This document shows, one piece after another, positions 8,410-16,535 of a DNA stretch of 40,762 bases. Each line of letters begins with the position of its first letter. Position 1 is the stretch's first letter. The translations under genes were made by a program, and so were the position numbers. The DNA is taken from NCBI GenBank assembly GCA_051305935.1, contig JBPPMG010000314.1, forward strand, positions 1-40,762, written 5' to 3'. A model generated the notes under the pieces. It made no database searches. It had not been told where the DNA came from and saw only the letters and a program-made list of their open reading frames with translations. Source of the DNA: JACPDH01 sp051305935. Lineage in GTDB: Bacteria > Acidobacteriota > Thermoanaerobaculia > Gp7-AA8.

Positions 8410-9707
8410 GCACTGAAACAGGCGAGCGCGAAGAACTGACGGAGACCAGGCAGGCCGTGCCGTCGGCTCCCGTCGTCGTCGACCGCGAGCAACACTGCAT
8501 CTCACGAACGATGATCCCCGAGAGCACGCTCAAGGTGCTCTACCGGCTGCACCGCAGCGGCTTCAAAGCGTACCTGTGCGGGGGCAGCGTACGCGACCTC
8601 CTCATGTCGCGCACGCCGAAGGACTTCGACATCGCCACCGATGCACATCCGATGCAGGTGCGCCGCCTTTTCCGGAACAGCCGGATCATCGGGCGGCGGT
8701 TCCGCCTCGTCCATGTGATCTATCAGGAGGGCGTGGCGGAGGTTGCGACGTTCCGGCGCGAGCCCGGGCAGCGCGACGACGGCGAGTTGCTCGTCACCGA
8801 CGACAACACGTTCGGAACGCCGGAGCAGGACGCGCGGCGCCGCGACTTCACGATCAACGGCCTGTTCTACAACATCGCCGACTTCTCGATCATCGACTAC
8901 GTGAGCGGGCTCGCAGACCTCGACAACCGGCTCATCCGCGTGATCGGTGATCCCGACCTGCGCTTTCGCGAGGATCCGGTGCGGATGATGCGCGCGATCG
9001 AATTCGCGTCGCGGCTCGACTTCGAGATCGAGGCAGACACGTGGGACGCGATCATCCGCCATCGCGAGGAGATCCTGAAGGCATCGCCTGCGCGCGTGTC
9101 CGAAGAGATTCTCGAACTGCTCCGGCGAGGGTGGTCGCTCGATGCTTTCGAGCTGATGGTCGAGACGAGGCTCCTGGAGCCGCTGATGCCGGAGCTCTAC
9201 TCCTCGCTCACGTCCGGGGAGGCGGAGTACCTCTGGCGAATGCTCGAGGTTCTCGACCGGACGATCCAGTCGGGTCGGGTCTTTGGGGACGGGGTCTTCT
9301 GGGCCGTGCTGATGCTTCCCGGCTTCTTCAAAGCCGTCGAGCAGGAAGAGGCCTTGCGGGGCGAGCGGCTCAAGCCGAGCGACGCCTTCGGCCTCGTGCG
9401 CGACGTGGTCGCCCCCGTGGCCGCGCGCCTGGTCTTCCCGTCAGGCGTGCGGCATCACGTGGAGCAGTCGCTCGAGGCGCTCTGGCGGATTCAGGAAGTT
9501 CCGTCGGATCGCAAGTCGCAGTGGCGCCTCGTCTTCCGAGAGCATTTTGGCGACGCCCTTGCACTTTTCGAACTTCATGCGCTCTCGTCGGGGCGCAACG
9601 TGGAGCGATTCAAGGAATGGCAGGCCTTCGCTCGACGCGTGCAGCGACAGGAGGGAGCTCCGCCGCCTCCGACGCGCGCGCCACGCCGGCGCCGCCGGCG
9701 GCGGTAA
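8406..9707 (+). CDS. pcnB: Poly(A) polymerase I (class II nucleotidyltransferase)
   Basis: The 433-residue product adds 3' poly(A) tails that promote RNA decay. It shows CGGSVRDLLMSRTPKDFDIATDA, with the metal-binding pair Asp73 and Asp75. GRRFRLVHVIY then favours PcnB over CCA-adding enzymes. DARRRDFTINGLFYN, DLDNRLIRVIGDP and REDPVRMMRAIEFASRL are the conserved nucleotide- and RNA-binding blocks. The C-terminus is an arginine tail (APRRRRRRR), as often seen in bacterial poly(A) polymerases. The first ~35 residues are a poorly conserved extension, so a start at the internal methionine MIPESTLK cannot be excluded. The ATGA overlap with lepB supports the longer form. Confidence 0.9.
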   Translation: MSTETGEREELTETRQAVPSAPVVVDREQHCISRTMIPESTLKVLYRLHRSGFKAYLCGGSVRDLLMSRTPKDFDIATDAHPMQVRRLFRNSRIIGRRFRLVHVIYQEGVAEVATFRREPGQRDDGELLVTDDNTFGTPEQDARRRDFTINGLFYNIADFSIIDYVSGLADLDNRLIRVIGDPDLRFREDPVRMMRAIEFASRLDFEIEADTWDAIIRHREEILKASPARVSEEILELLRRGWSLDAFELMVETRLLEPLMPELYSSLTSGEAEYLWRMLEVLDRTIQSGRVFGDGVFWAVLMLPGFFKAVEQEEALRGERLKPSDAFGLVRDVVAPVAARLVFPSGVRHHVEQSLEALWRIQEVPSDRKSQWRLVFREHFGDALALFELHALSSGRNVERFKEWQAFARRVQRQEGAPPPPTRAPRRRRRRR

Positions 9708-9763
9708 TCGGCAAGTCCGCAGGGCACGGGCGAGGTTTGGTGTCCCACGCCTCCTCGCAGAAG

Positions 9764-9792
9764 TTGGCGGCGCTCGCAGTTCCTGCGAGAAT
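9764..9792 (+). promoter_or_regulatory. Candidate sigma70-type promoter for the cysteine desulfurase operon
   Basis: TTGGCG (9764-9769) and GAGAAT (9787-9792) are separated by 17 bases in the 111-base gap after pcnB. A leader of about 20 bases would follow, containing the ribosome-binding site GGAGA 7 bases before the ATG at 9819. Each hexamer matches consensus at about four of six positions. Confidence 0.4.
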
Positions 9793-9818
9793 GCGGTGCA
9801 TCCCCTCTGGAGACGATT

Positions 9819-10961
9819 ATGAGCGACCTGCCGATCTATCTCGACCATCACTCGACCACGCCGTGTGACCCGAGGGTCGTCGAGAAGATGCTGCCGTTCT
9901 TCCACGACAACTTCGGCAACGCGGCGGCAGCGACACACGCGCACGGCCGTCGTGCTTCTGCGGCGCTGGAGGACGCGAGGGCGAGTGTCGCGGCGAATCT
10001 CGGCTGCCTTCCTTCCGAGATCCACTTCACGTCCGGCGCGACCGAATCGAACAACATCGCGCTCCGCGGGACCGCGCTCGATCCTGGCGCGCATGTGGTC
10101 ACCAGTGCGGTCGAGCATTCGTCGATCTTCCAGCCTCTCGAACAGATGAAGCGCCTCGGGATCGAGCACACGATCGTCATGCCGGACCGTGAGGGCTCCG
10201 TTCGTCCGCCTGCGATTCGTGACGCGATCCGCGAGTCGACCGTACTCGTTAGCGTGATGGCCGCAAACGCGGAGTTCGGAACGCTCGAGCCCGTTCGCGA
10301 GATTGGCGAGGTCTGCCGCGAGCGTGGTGTCCCGTTTCATACCGACGCGACACAGGCGGTGGGCAAGATCCCGTTCGATCTCGGGTCGCTTCCCGTGGAT
10401 CTTGCGTCGCTCTCGGCGCACAAGTTTTACGGGCCGAAGGGCATCGGCGCGATCTTCGTCCGCACCGGCACGAGCCTCGTCTCTCCCGTTGCGGGGGGTG
10501 GACAGGAGAAGAAGGTTCGCTCGGGAACGGTCAACGTGGCGGGAGCCGTAGGGCTCGCCGAGGCGCTTGCCATCGCGGTGGCCGACAGGGAAAGCGAGAG
10601 TACGAAACTGATCGCGCTGCGGACGAGACTTCGGTCGAAGCTCACGGCCGCGTTCCCGGATGTCGTGGTCAACGGCCCGGACGAGGAGCGGTTGCCAGGC
10701 AACCTGCACGTCAGCTTCCCGGGTGTCGACGTAGAAGCCCTGATCCACGCGATGCGGCGTTTTTCGCTGTCGACAGGCGCAGCCTGTGCCTCGGGCAGAA
10801 AGGAGCCGTCGCGCGCGCTGAAGGCGATCGGCCTGGGCGACGCGATCGCGATGTCCTCGCTTCGGTTCGGGCTCGGACGCTGCAATACGGAAGCGCACAT
10901 CGACCTGCTGGTCGAGGATCTGGTCGCCGCAGTTCGCCGCGTGCGCGAGATCTCGGTATAG
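9819..10961 (+). CDS. Cysteine desulfurase (NifS/IscS family)
   Basis: This 380-residue PLP enzyme moves sulfur from cysteine onto its own active-site Cys for Fe-S cluster, tRNA or cofactor sulfuration. It shows IYLDHHSTTPCDP, FTSGATESNN, HTDATQAVGKIPFDL, SLSAHKFYGPKG with the PLP lysine at Lys202, and STGAACASG with catalytic Cys323. GGGQEKKVRSGTVN is also typical. The short loop before Cys323 (LSTGAACAS) fits group I enzymes. No iscU, sufU or tRNA thiolase lies beside it, so the sulfur acceptor is unknown. Moco biosynthesis genes lie 2 kb downstream, but sulfur supply to that pathway is only a guess. Confidence 0.93.
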   Translation: MSDLPIYLDHHSTTPCDPRVVEKMLPFFHDNFGNAAAATHAHGRRASAALEDARASVAANLGCLPSEIHFTSGATESNNIALRGTALDPGAHVVTSAVEHSSIFQPLEQMKRLGIEHTIVMPDREGSVRPPAIRDAIRESTVLVSVMAANAEFGTLEPVREIGEVCRERGVPFHTDATQAVGKIPFDLGSLPVDLASLSAHKFYGPKGIGAIFVRTGTSLVSPVAGGGQEKKVRSGTVNVAGAVGLAEALAIAVADRESESTKLIALRTRLRSKLTAAFPDVVVNGPDEERLPGNLHVSFPGVDVEALIHAMRRFSLSTGAACASGRKEPSRALKAIGLGDAIAMSSLRFGLGRCNTEAHIDLLVEDLVAAVRRVREISV

Positions 10962-10962
10962 T
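10957..10962 (+). promoter_or_regulatory. Candidate -10 box of the receiver/PilZ gene
   Basis: TATAGT overlaps the stop codon of the cysteine desulfurase gene and ends 6 bases before the ATG at 10969. No Shine-Dalgarno sequence is present, so a leaderless transcript is possible in addition to readthrough from upstream. Confidence 0.35.
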
Positions 10963-10968
10963 TACCCC

Positions 10969-11664
10969 ATGGATCCGGGCACGATCGTGCTTGTGACTCC
11001 CGATCGGGCGGCGCTCGGGGTCGAGGGTCTGCTCGCGCGGCGGGGCGACGCGGTCGTCGTCGTGCCGAGTGGCGCCGCAGCCATCACGCTGCTGCCGACG
11101 GGGCGCCCCCGCCTCGTGATCCTCCAGCAGCACATCGGGGACATGGACGTTCCTCACTTTTGCCGCATCGTGCGGGACAGCGAGACCACGCGCGCGATTT
11201 CGCTGTTGCTGATCGCGGACGAGGGTGACGAACAGGTCGCGGCGCTCAGCCTCGCCGCGGGATGCAACGACGTGATCCACCGTCCGCTCGACGAGGGGGA
11301 TCTGGACGAGCGCGTCGGAAAACTCTCCGCCGTTCCTGTGCGCAAAGACCTGCGCACGCTCGTGAAGCTCGAGCTATCAATGGAGCGGGCGGGGCAGTTC
11401 TTCCTGGGTCAGAGCATGAACGTGTCGTCGAGCGGAATCCTGGTGCAGACGAACCAGATTCTCGCGCCCGAAGCGCGTGTTAATATTCAGTTTTACCTTC
11501 AGAACGATCCCGTACCGATGCGTGTCGAATCGCAGGTGGTTCGCGCCGAGTTTCTCGGTGGTGCAGCGCGATACGGGATGAGATTCATCGGGATGGGTAG
11601 TGACGACGGACGGCGGCTCGCTGCGTTCATCGCGCACATGAGGCAGACGGGGAAGATGCTGTGA
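10969..11664 (+). CDS. Degenerate receiver-like domain fused to PilZ (c-di-GMP binding) domain
   Basis: The product is 231 residues. Residues about 5-115 follow the alternating strand/helix pattern of a response-regulator receiver (IVLVTPDRAAL, LVILQQHIGDMDVPHFCRIVRD, ISLLLIADEGDE, AGCNDVIHRPLDEGDL). The phosphoacceptor Asp is replaced by Gln (LVILQQ), and the N-terminal acidic pair is reduced to TPD. The C-terminal half is PilZ: RKDLR fits RxxxR, and NVSSSG fits the (D/N)xSxxG motif needed for c-di-GMP binding. It is therefore likely a c-di-GMP receptor whose first domain is a phosphorylation-independent partner module. Its stop overlaps the start of the TPR protein (GTGA), and the pair probably act together. 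Confidence 0.8.
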   Translation: MDPGTIVLVTPDRAALGVEGLLARRGDAVVVVPSGAAAITLLPTGRPRLVILQQHIGDMDVPHFCRIVRDSETTRAISLLLIADEGDEQVAALSLAAGCNDVIHRPLDEGDLDERVGKLSAVPVRKDLRTLVKLELSMERAGQFFLGQSMNVSSSGILVQTNQILAPEARVNIQFYLQNDPVPMRVESQVVRAEFLGGAARYGMRFIGMGSDDGRRLAAFIAHMRQTGKML

Positions 11665-12164
11665 GCAACTCTGAACGCGACATCACGAAGGGTATCCGGG
11701 CGGCAAAGCAGGGGGATTATCTTCTCGCGATGAACCTGCTCACCGACGCCTACGCGGGAGGCGAGTTCAAGGCCCATAACTCGAAATCGGTCGAAGGTCT
11801 CTCGTACTACGGTCTTTGCCTCGCCCTCGTGCAGAAGAAATACAAAGAGGCGATCGACGTCTGCAAGAAGACGCTGACGATGAACTTCTTCAATCCCGCG
11901 CACTACGCGAATCTGGCGCGGGTGTATGTCGCGGCCTCGATGCGAAAGCGCGCGATCGACACGCTGGAGGAAGGGCTGCGATCGTTCGCGGATGACAAGC
12001 AGCTTTGCGTGCTCAGGGCGGAGCTAGGAATGCGATCGAGGCCGGTGGTGCCCTTCCTCGAACGCTCGAACCCCGTAAACGTCACGCTCGGCCGGACACG
12101 CCACTCGAAGAAGGAGAAACCAGAGAAGGAAGAGCGACGCGGGTCGACTCAGCGCGAGCCGTAG
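11661..12164 (+). CDS. TPR-repeat protein, partner of the receiver/PilZ gene
   Basis: This 167-residue protein begins with GTG inside the upstream stop. Helical pairs resembling tetratricopeptide repeats run from about 8 to 115: GIRAAKQGDYLLAMNLLTDA, then YYGLCLALVQKKYKEAIDVC, then NLARVYVAASMRKRAIDTL. The last ~40 residues are basic and acidic and look unstructured (KKEKPEKEERR). There is no signal peptide, so it is probably a cytoplasmic protein-protein adaptor. Translational coupling points to work with the PilZ protein. Its 3' end overlaps the convergent glycosyltransferase gene by 16 bases. Confidence 0.75.
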   Translation: MSNSERDITKGIRAAKQGDYLLAMNLLTDAYAGGEFKAHNSKSVEGLSYYGLCLALVQKKYKEAIDVCKKTLTMNFFNPAHYANLARVYVAASMRKRAIDTLEEGLRSFADDKQLCVLRAELGMRSRPVVPFLERSNPVNVTLGRTRHSKKEKPEKEERRGSTQREP

Positions 12165-12826
12165 AGTCGCCGAAGCTCTTCCGGCGATTTGCCGAGGTGG
12201 TACGAGAGGATGATCCTCCAATTCGTTGCCGCGGTCGCGAGAACGCCGCGCTGCAGGAAGCGCCGGCCCGACGTGGAGACCTTCTCCGGCAGTACGGTCA
12301 CTCCGCCCATCACCTTCATCCGTCGCGCGAACTCGTAGTCTTCCATGATCGGCATCTCGGGGTAGCCTCCGGCGAGATCGAATCGCTCGCGCGTGACGAA
12401 CTGAGCCTGATCGCCCCAGGGGCAGCGGGTGATCGCGGTGCGCAGGTTGATCATTGCGGCGGCGACGCGGAGCCTCGGCTCGGGCTCGGAGAACTGGATC
12501 CGAAATCCCCCGAAGGCGAAACCTCGCTCGACCGCCTGCCTGATCCGGGCGCCGGCCGCATCAGGGAGCACGGTGTCGGCGTGAAGGAAGAGCAGCACTT
12601 CCGCGTCCGTCGATCGTGCTGCGCCGTTCATCTGCTTCGCGCGCATTCGCTCGGATGCGACGACGCGCACGCCGCAACTCTCGGCGATGGCAAGCGTGCG
12701 ATCGCTGCTTCCACCGTCGCTGACGACGATTTCTTCGGGGTCAGTTTCCCGCGCCGAAGCAATCGCGTGCTCGAGCGACGCCTCCTCGTTGAGCGTCGGG
12801 ATCACGACGGCGATCCGCGCGTTCAT
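12149..12826 (-). CDS. Family 2 glycosyltransferase (TIGR04283-like)
   Basis: The 225-residue product has a GT-A fold. VVIPTLNEEASLEHAI is the opening strand and loop, VVSDGGSSDRT the nucleotide-sugar block, and LLFLHADTVLP the DxD-like position (HAD). GAFGGFRIQF-like and WGDQAQFVTRERFDLAGGYPEMPIMEDYEFARRM blocks are typical of the TIGR04283 subgroup, which often sits in selenium or radical-SAM neighbourhoods; no such gene is seen here. There is no membrane segment. Donor and acceptor are unknown. Its ATG lies only 17 bases from the divergent mobA start, so each promoter must extend into the other gene. Confidence 0.85.
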   Translation of the reverse strand: MNARIAVVIPTLNEEASLEHAIASARETDPEEIVVSDGGSSDRTLAIAESCGVRVVASERMRAKQMNGAARSTDAEVLLFLHADTVLPDAAGARIRQAVERGFAFGGFRIQFSEPEPRLRVAAAMINLRTAITRCPWGDQAQFVTRERFDLAGGYPEMPIMEDYEFARRMKVMGGVTVLPEKVSTSGRRFLQRGVLATAATNWRIILSYHLGKSPEELRRLYGSR

Positions 12827-12831
12827 TCTGG

Positions 12832-12837
12832 TACCAT
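12832..12837 (+). promoter_or_regulatory. Candidate -10 box of mobA-moaC
   Basis: TACCAT ends 6 bases before the GTG start at 12844 and lies in the 17-base gap between divergent genes. GGTACC at 12830-12835 is a 6-bp palindrome. No Shine-Dalgarno sequence is visible. Confidence 0.25.
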
Positions 12838-12843
12838 CCCGCC

Positions 12844-13437
12844 GTGAACTGTTACGTGCTCGCCGGCGGGCTTTCGTCGAGGATGGGGACGGACAAGTGG
12901 TCGATCGAGATCGATGGCGTGACCTTTGCCGATCGCGTGATCGGCGCGGCAGGCTCCGTGTTCGAGCAGGTCTACGTCGTCACGAAAAAGGGCCGCGGAG
13001 AGTTCTCCGCGCCGGTCCTGCACGAGGCCAACGACCAGGTCGCGGCACCGATCATCGGGCTCGACTGCGCGCTCGATCACGCGGCGGGCGATGCCTGCTG
13101 GATTCTCGGCATCGACTATCCGCTCGTTACGGCGGCGGTGCTTTCGTATCTCCGCGAGAGGTTCGAGTCGTCCGGTGCGGAGATAGCGGTGCCGGAGTTC
13201 GCGTCGAAGCTTCATATGCTTTGCGCGGGGTATCGTGCCACGACCGCTGCTTCGGTCAAAGCGAAGATCGCGGAGGGACGCCTCGCGCTCAAGGGGCTGG
13301 TCGACGCGCACCGGGCGCTCGTGATCCGCGAGGACGAGATCGTGGCGCGTTTCGGGCGGGGCGTCCTGATGAACGTGAATACTCCCGGGGACCTCGACGA
13401 GGCGCGGAAACACCATGCCGAAGCGCAAGTTCACTGA
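12844..13437 (+). CDS. mobA: Molybdenum cofactor guanylyltransferase-like protein
   Basis: The 197-residue product has the nucleotidyltransferase signature LAGGLSSRMGTDKW at the N-terminus, as in MobA, which joins GMP to molybdopterin. ILGIDYPLVT corresponds to the D-x-P metal-binding strand, with ID-Y-P in place of the commoner CDxP. MNVNTPGDLDEARK is the usual MobA C-terminal block. The start is GTG; no upstream in-frame alternative fits, because the LAGG loop must be near the N-terminus. It overlaps moaC by 23 bases, so the pair is probably coupled. No other Moco genes (moaA, moaE, moeA) are in the window. Confidence 0.85.
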   Translation: MNCYVLAGGLSSRMGTDKWSIEIDGVTFADRVIGAAGSVFEQVYVVTKKGRGEFSAPVLHEANDQVAAPIIGLDCALDHAAGDACWILGIDYPLVTAAVLSYLRERFESSGAEIAVPEFASKLHMLCAGYRATTAASVKAKIAEGRLALKGLVDAHRALVIREDEIVARFGRGVLMNVNTPGDLDEARKHHAEAQVH

Positions 13438-13906
13438 GCTCAGCCACGTCGCCGCCGACGGCTCGATCGCGATGGTCGACGTGGGCGCCAAGGCGGTCAC
13501 GCAACGGGAAGCCGTGGCCGAAGGGGTCGTGCGGATGTCGGGCGCGACCGCGAAGCTGCTCGCGGAGAAGGCACTGCCGAAGGGCGATGTGCTGGCGACA
13601 GCGAAGGTGGCAGGCATCCTTGCCGCAAAGCAGACGTCGTCACTCATTCCGCTGACGCACCCGATTCCGCTCGATTTCGTCGACATCGAATTCGATGTGA
13701 AGGTCAGGACGGGAACGATCACCGTCACGTCGACCGCTCGCTGCAGGGGTCGAACCGGAGTCGAGATCGAGGCCATGACTGCCTGCGCAATCGCCGCGCT
13801 GACCATCTACGACATGTGCAAAAGCGCGGAAAAGGGGATCGTGATCGAGCAGGTCCGACTCCTCCGCAAGAGCGGCGGCAAGAGCGGCGACTACGTCAGG
13901 AATTAG
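13415..13906 (+). CDS. moaC: Cyclic pyranopterin monophosphate synthase
   Basis: This 163-residue enzyme performs the second step of molybdenum cofactor synthesis, after the radical-SAM enzyme MoaA. It begins FTELSHVAADGSIAMVDVGAK and carries LIPLTHPIPLDFVDI with the active-site histidine, RTGVEIEAMTACAIAALTIYDMCKS, and the C-terminal lysine-rich KSGGKSGDY. All main family blocks are present and the length is normal. It overlaps mobA upstream and, by 11 bases, the convergent DUF6599-like gene downstream. Confidence 0.97.
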   Translation: MPKRKFTELSHVAADGSIAMVDVGAKAVTQREAVAEGVVRMSGATAKLLAEKALPKGDVLATAKVAGILAAKQTSSLIPLTHPIPLDFVDIEFDVKVRTGTITVTSTARCRGRTGVEIEAMTACAIAALTIYDMCKSAEKGIVIEQVRLLRKSGGKSGDYVRN

Positions 13907-14843
13907 GCAAGGCCGTGGGCGCGGGGATCGTGGTCGGCGGCGGCTGCGTGCGAAGCCTGCCTGCCAGCTCCTCCGCGACGCGCTTCAGCGCGTCGAGCGG
14001 CACCTGACCACGCAGGACGACGACGTCGGTTCCAGCACGGAACGCGAGCGTGTTCGTCAGGTGCGCGTCCTGCGCGAAGAATGCCTCGTTGCCGACCCGC
14101 AGCACCGGGTCGAGCGTGCGCGCACTGAGGGTCACTGAGCCGCGGAACGCTTCGAATACGGAGAGCGCGTCGCTGTCGCTCTTTTCAGGATGTCGCAAGA
14201 CCTCGATCAGTGCGTTGCCGGCGCGTATTCGCGCCAGTGCCGAGCCTCGGAACATCGGGTAGCCGAGTGCGTCCTCGCGCGTCCAGATCTCCGTGCCGGG
14301 CACCACCGACTGGCCCCCGAGGAACAGGAGCGGAGCCGGCTTCGCTCCTCCCCCTGGTAACTGCTCCATCGCGAGGCGCGCCAGTTCCTCGAGAGCTTGC
14401 GGCGCGTGCGTGCTCCCGACGATTCGAAGAACGACGCTCCCTTTCCAGGCGAGCAGCGCGCCGGCGGTGACGAAGGCTTCGTCATCGATCGGAACGAGCC
14501 GGGCGTCGAAGCCGCGTCGCGTCGAGTAGGCACCGAACGCATCGGCTGGCGCGCGGAACCGGTAGAGCTCGACGAAGGCCATGGATCCGCCCGTGCGGTC
14601 GTACGAGGTGACGACCGCGTCGACCAGATCGTAGAGTCGCCATCGCTCTGCGTCGGCGCCAAGGTACTGATCCAGCGAAAGCGCGCTCCAGGTTCGCGGA
14701 GCGCCTCGCCGCTGCCACGCGCCGAGCGTCTCGGCGAGAATCGGAGCCAGCGGAGATTCGGGCGCGGCCTGGGGCGGTACGACGGAAGGGGCGGCGGTTT
14801 GCGGCGCCGGGCGCTGGGGCTCGGCGCCGCAACCGGCGAGCAT
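13896..14843 (-). CDS. DUF6599-like lipoprotein, start codon unclear
   Basis: The protein resembles the DUF6599 family of secreted proteins: YDLVDAVVTSYDR, MAFVELYRFRAPADAFGAYSTRRG, GALLAWKGSVVLRI, and a central DALGYPMFRGSALARIRAG. Its function is unknown. RFFAAALTCIMLAGCG is a lipoprotein signal with lipobox LAGC. The coordinates use the first in-frame ATG, which leaves only MLAGC and truncates the signal. Between that ATG and the pepA stop I find no in-frame ATG, GTG or TTG. A GTG at 14901 lies in another frame (PCGGGFGSTLL), so an indel in the GCGGCGGCGG run or a rare start such as CTG (14855) may explain the gap. It lies downstream of pepA on the same strand. Confidence 0.6.
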   Translation of the reverse strand: MLAGCGAEPQRPAPQTAAPSVVPPQAAPESPLAPILAETLGAWQRRGAPRTWSALSLDQYLGADAERWRLYDLVDAVVTSYDRTGGSMAFVELYRFRAPADAFGAYSTRRGFDARLVPIDDEAFVTAGALLAWKGSVVLRIVGSTHAPQALEELARLAMEQLPGGGAKPAPLLFLGGQSVVPGTEIWTREDALGYPMFRGSALARIRAGNALIEVLRHPEKSDSDALSVFEAFRGSVTLSARTLDPVLRVGNEAFFAQDAHLTNTLAFRAGTDVVVLRGQVPLDALKRVAEELAGRLRTQPPPTTIPAPTALPNS

Positions 14844-14953
14844 GATGCAAGTCAGTGCAGCGGCGAAGAAGCGTTGACCCGAAGCCGCCGCCGCACGGCA
14901 CGCGACGACGCGGGCTCCGCCGGGAAGGGTTGCCCCGCCGCGCGGCCGGCGCT

Positions 14954-16423
14954 TCAGGCGAGATCCTCCAGGAATCGAACCGTCGCGCGAACTCCGACGC
15001 CCGTCGCGCCCTTTAGTTCGCGAGCCGTCTCGTTGTCGGCCCACGCCGTGCCTGCGATGTCGAGGTGTGCCCACGACGGGCACGTGACGAACTCTTTGAG
15101 AAACATCGTTGCGCTGATCGCCCCGGCAACGCGGCCTCCAGAATTCTTCATGTCAGCCCACTCGCTCTTGATGTACTCCTTGTAGTCGTCCCAGACCGGC
15201 ATGCGCCAGAGGCGCTCGCCAACCTCTTCGCCGGCGGCGACGAGGCGCGCGGCAAGGTCGTCGTCGGTCGAGAAGAGCCCGGTCGCCTCGGCGCCGAGTG
15301 CCACGACGCAGGCTCCCGTGAGCGTCGCATAGTCGATCAGGTGATCGGGCTTGAAGCGCGTGGAGTAGGTCAGCGCGTCGGACAGCACCACGCGACCTTC
15401 GGCATCGGTGTTGACGACCTCGATCGTCTTGCCCGACATCGTCGTCACGATGTCGCCCGGCTTGTAGGCCGATCCGCTCGGCAGGTTCTCCGTCGCCGGG
15501 ATGAGTCCGATGATGCGGTGCGGGAGCTTGAGCTTCGCCGCGGCCTGGAGCGTGCCGATCACGGCGGCGGCGCCGCACATGTCGAACTTCATCTCCTCCA
15601 TCCGCTCCCCGGGCTTGAGCGAGATGCCGCCGGAGTCGAACGTGATCCCTTTGCCGACGAGACAGACGGTCTTCTTCGGGCGGCGGCCGGTGGGCACGTA
15701 CTCGAGGACGATGAAGCGCGGTTCCTGCGCCGAGCCGCGGTTCACCGCGAGCAGTCCGCCCATCTTCAGCTTCTGGATCTGTTTCTTGTCGAAGACGGTG
15801 CAGCGGATCCCCGACTCTCGCGCGACCTCCTGGGCGCGGCGCGCGAGCTGCGCCGGCGTGACCGTGTTGCCCGGGCCGTTGCCGAGATCCTTGACCGTGC
15901 GAACCGCGGCGGTGAGGATCGCGCTCTGGGACGCGACGCGGGAGACTGCGCGGCGATCGAGACTGGACGGCGCGATGAGCGTGCAGGAAACGTCGATGCG
16001 CGCCTTCTTCTCTTTCGACGTGATGAACGCGTCGTACTTGTAGTCGGACTGTGCGATAAGGTCGGCCGCGAGGCGCGTCGACGCCTCGGCGCCGGCGTTC
16101 GGGAACGACGCGCAGAGGGCGACGCCGATCTTCCTGTCTCGATTGCGGCGGGCTGCCTTGCCGAGCGCGTAGATGGCGGCGCGAAGGCCGCGATGGGAAA
16201 GCTTCTCGCCCTTGCCGAGACCGACGAGCGTGAGCTTGCGGGGTGTGCCGGCGAGGATGGTGATCGATTCGTCGGAGCGTCCCTCGAAGCCGCTGTCGGC
16301 GACGGCGCGTTCGACGCGCGCTCGAAGCCGCGCCGGGATATCGAGGTTCATCTCTTCGGTGACGAAGACGTATAGGTGGTCGATGCTCGAGAGCGTGAGC
16401 TCGCGTGAAACCGTGACGTTCAA
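14954..16423 (-). CDS. pepA: Leucyl aminopeptidase (M17)
   Basis: The 489-residue cytoplasmic di-metal exopeptidase removes N-terminal residues from peptides; some members also bind DNA. The N-terminal macro-like domain covers about 1-170. The catalytic domain has VGKGITFDSGGISLKPG (Lys258, Asp263), MKFDMCGAAAV (Asp281) and VNTDAEGRVVLSDAL (Asp340, Glu342, Arg344), so all metal and catalytic residues are present. The start is TTG: a perfect AGGAGG lies about 5-6 bases before it (16431-16436, minus strand), which decides the start. The DUF6599-like gene follows on the same strand. Confidence 0.96.
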   Translation of the reverse strand: MNVTVSRELTLSSIDHLYVFVTEEMNLDIPARLRARVERAVADSGFEGRSDESITILAGTPRKLTLVGLGKGEKLSHRGLRAAIYALGKAARRNRDRKIGVALCASFPNAGAEASTRLAADLIAQSDYKYDAFITSKEKKARIDVSCTLIAPSSLDRRAVSRVASQSAILTAAVRTVKDLGNGPGNTVTPAQLARRAQEVARESGIRCTVFDKKQIQKLKMGGLLAVNRGSAQEPRFIVLEYVPTGRRPKKTVCLVGKGITFDSGGISLKPGERMEEMKFDMCGAAAVIGTLQAAAKLKLPHRIIGLIPATENLPSGSAYKPGDIVTTMSGKTIEVVNTDAEGRVVLSDALTYSTRFKPDHLIDYATLTGACVVALGAEATGLFSTDDDLAARLVAAGEEVGERLWRMPVWDDYKEYIKSEWADMKNSGGRVAGAISATMFLKEFVTCPSWAHLDIAGTAWADNETARELKGATGVGVRATVRFLEDLA

Positions 16424-16430
16424 GGAAATC

Positions 16431-16436
16431 CTCCTG
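16431..16436 (-). promoter_or_regulatory. Strong ribosome-binding site for pepA
   Basis: AGGAGG on the minus strand sits about 7 bases before the TTG at 16423. It is one of the few full Shine-Dalgarno sequences in the window and supports the TTG start. Confidence 0.7.
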
Positions 16437-16535
16437 GATGCCGCAGCTCAAGCCGCGGGAGTCGTGGCGACGGGCGCAGAAGGCGCCCGACCGCGGCGGA
16501 TTGTAGCAGAGGCATTCATCCCGACAGGGGAAGCG

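Noticed and set aside
15065..16375. Long plus-strand open frame (436 codons) opposite pepA
   Set aside because: It is antisense to a complete leucyl aminopeptidase; its Asp/Glu/Arg-rich content is the mirror of GC-rich coding sequence and shows no domain.
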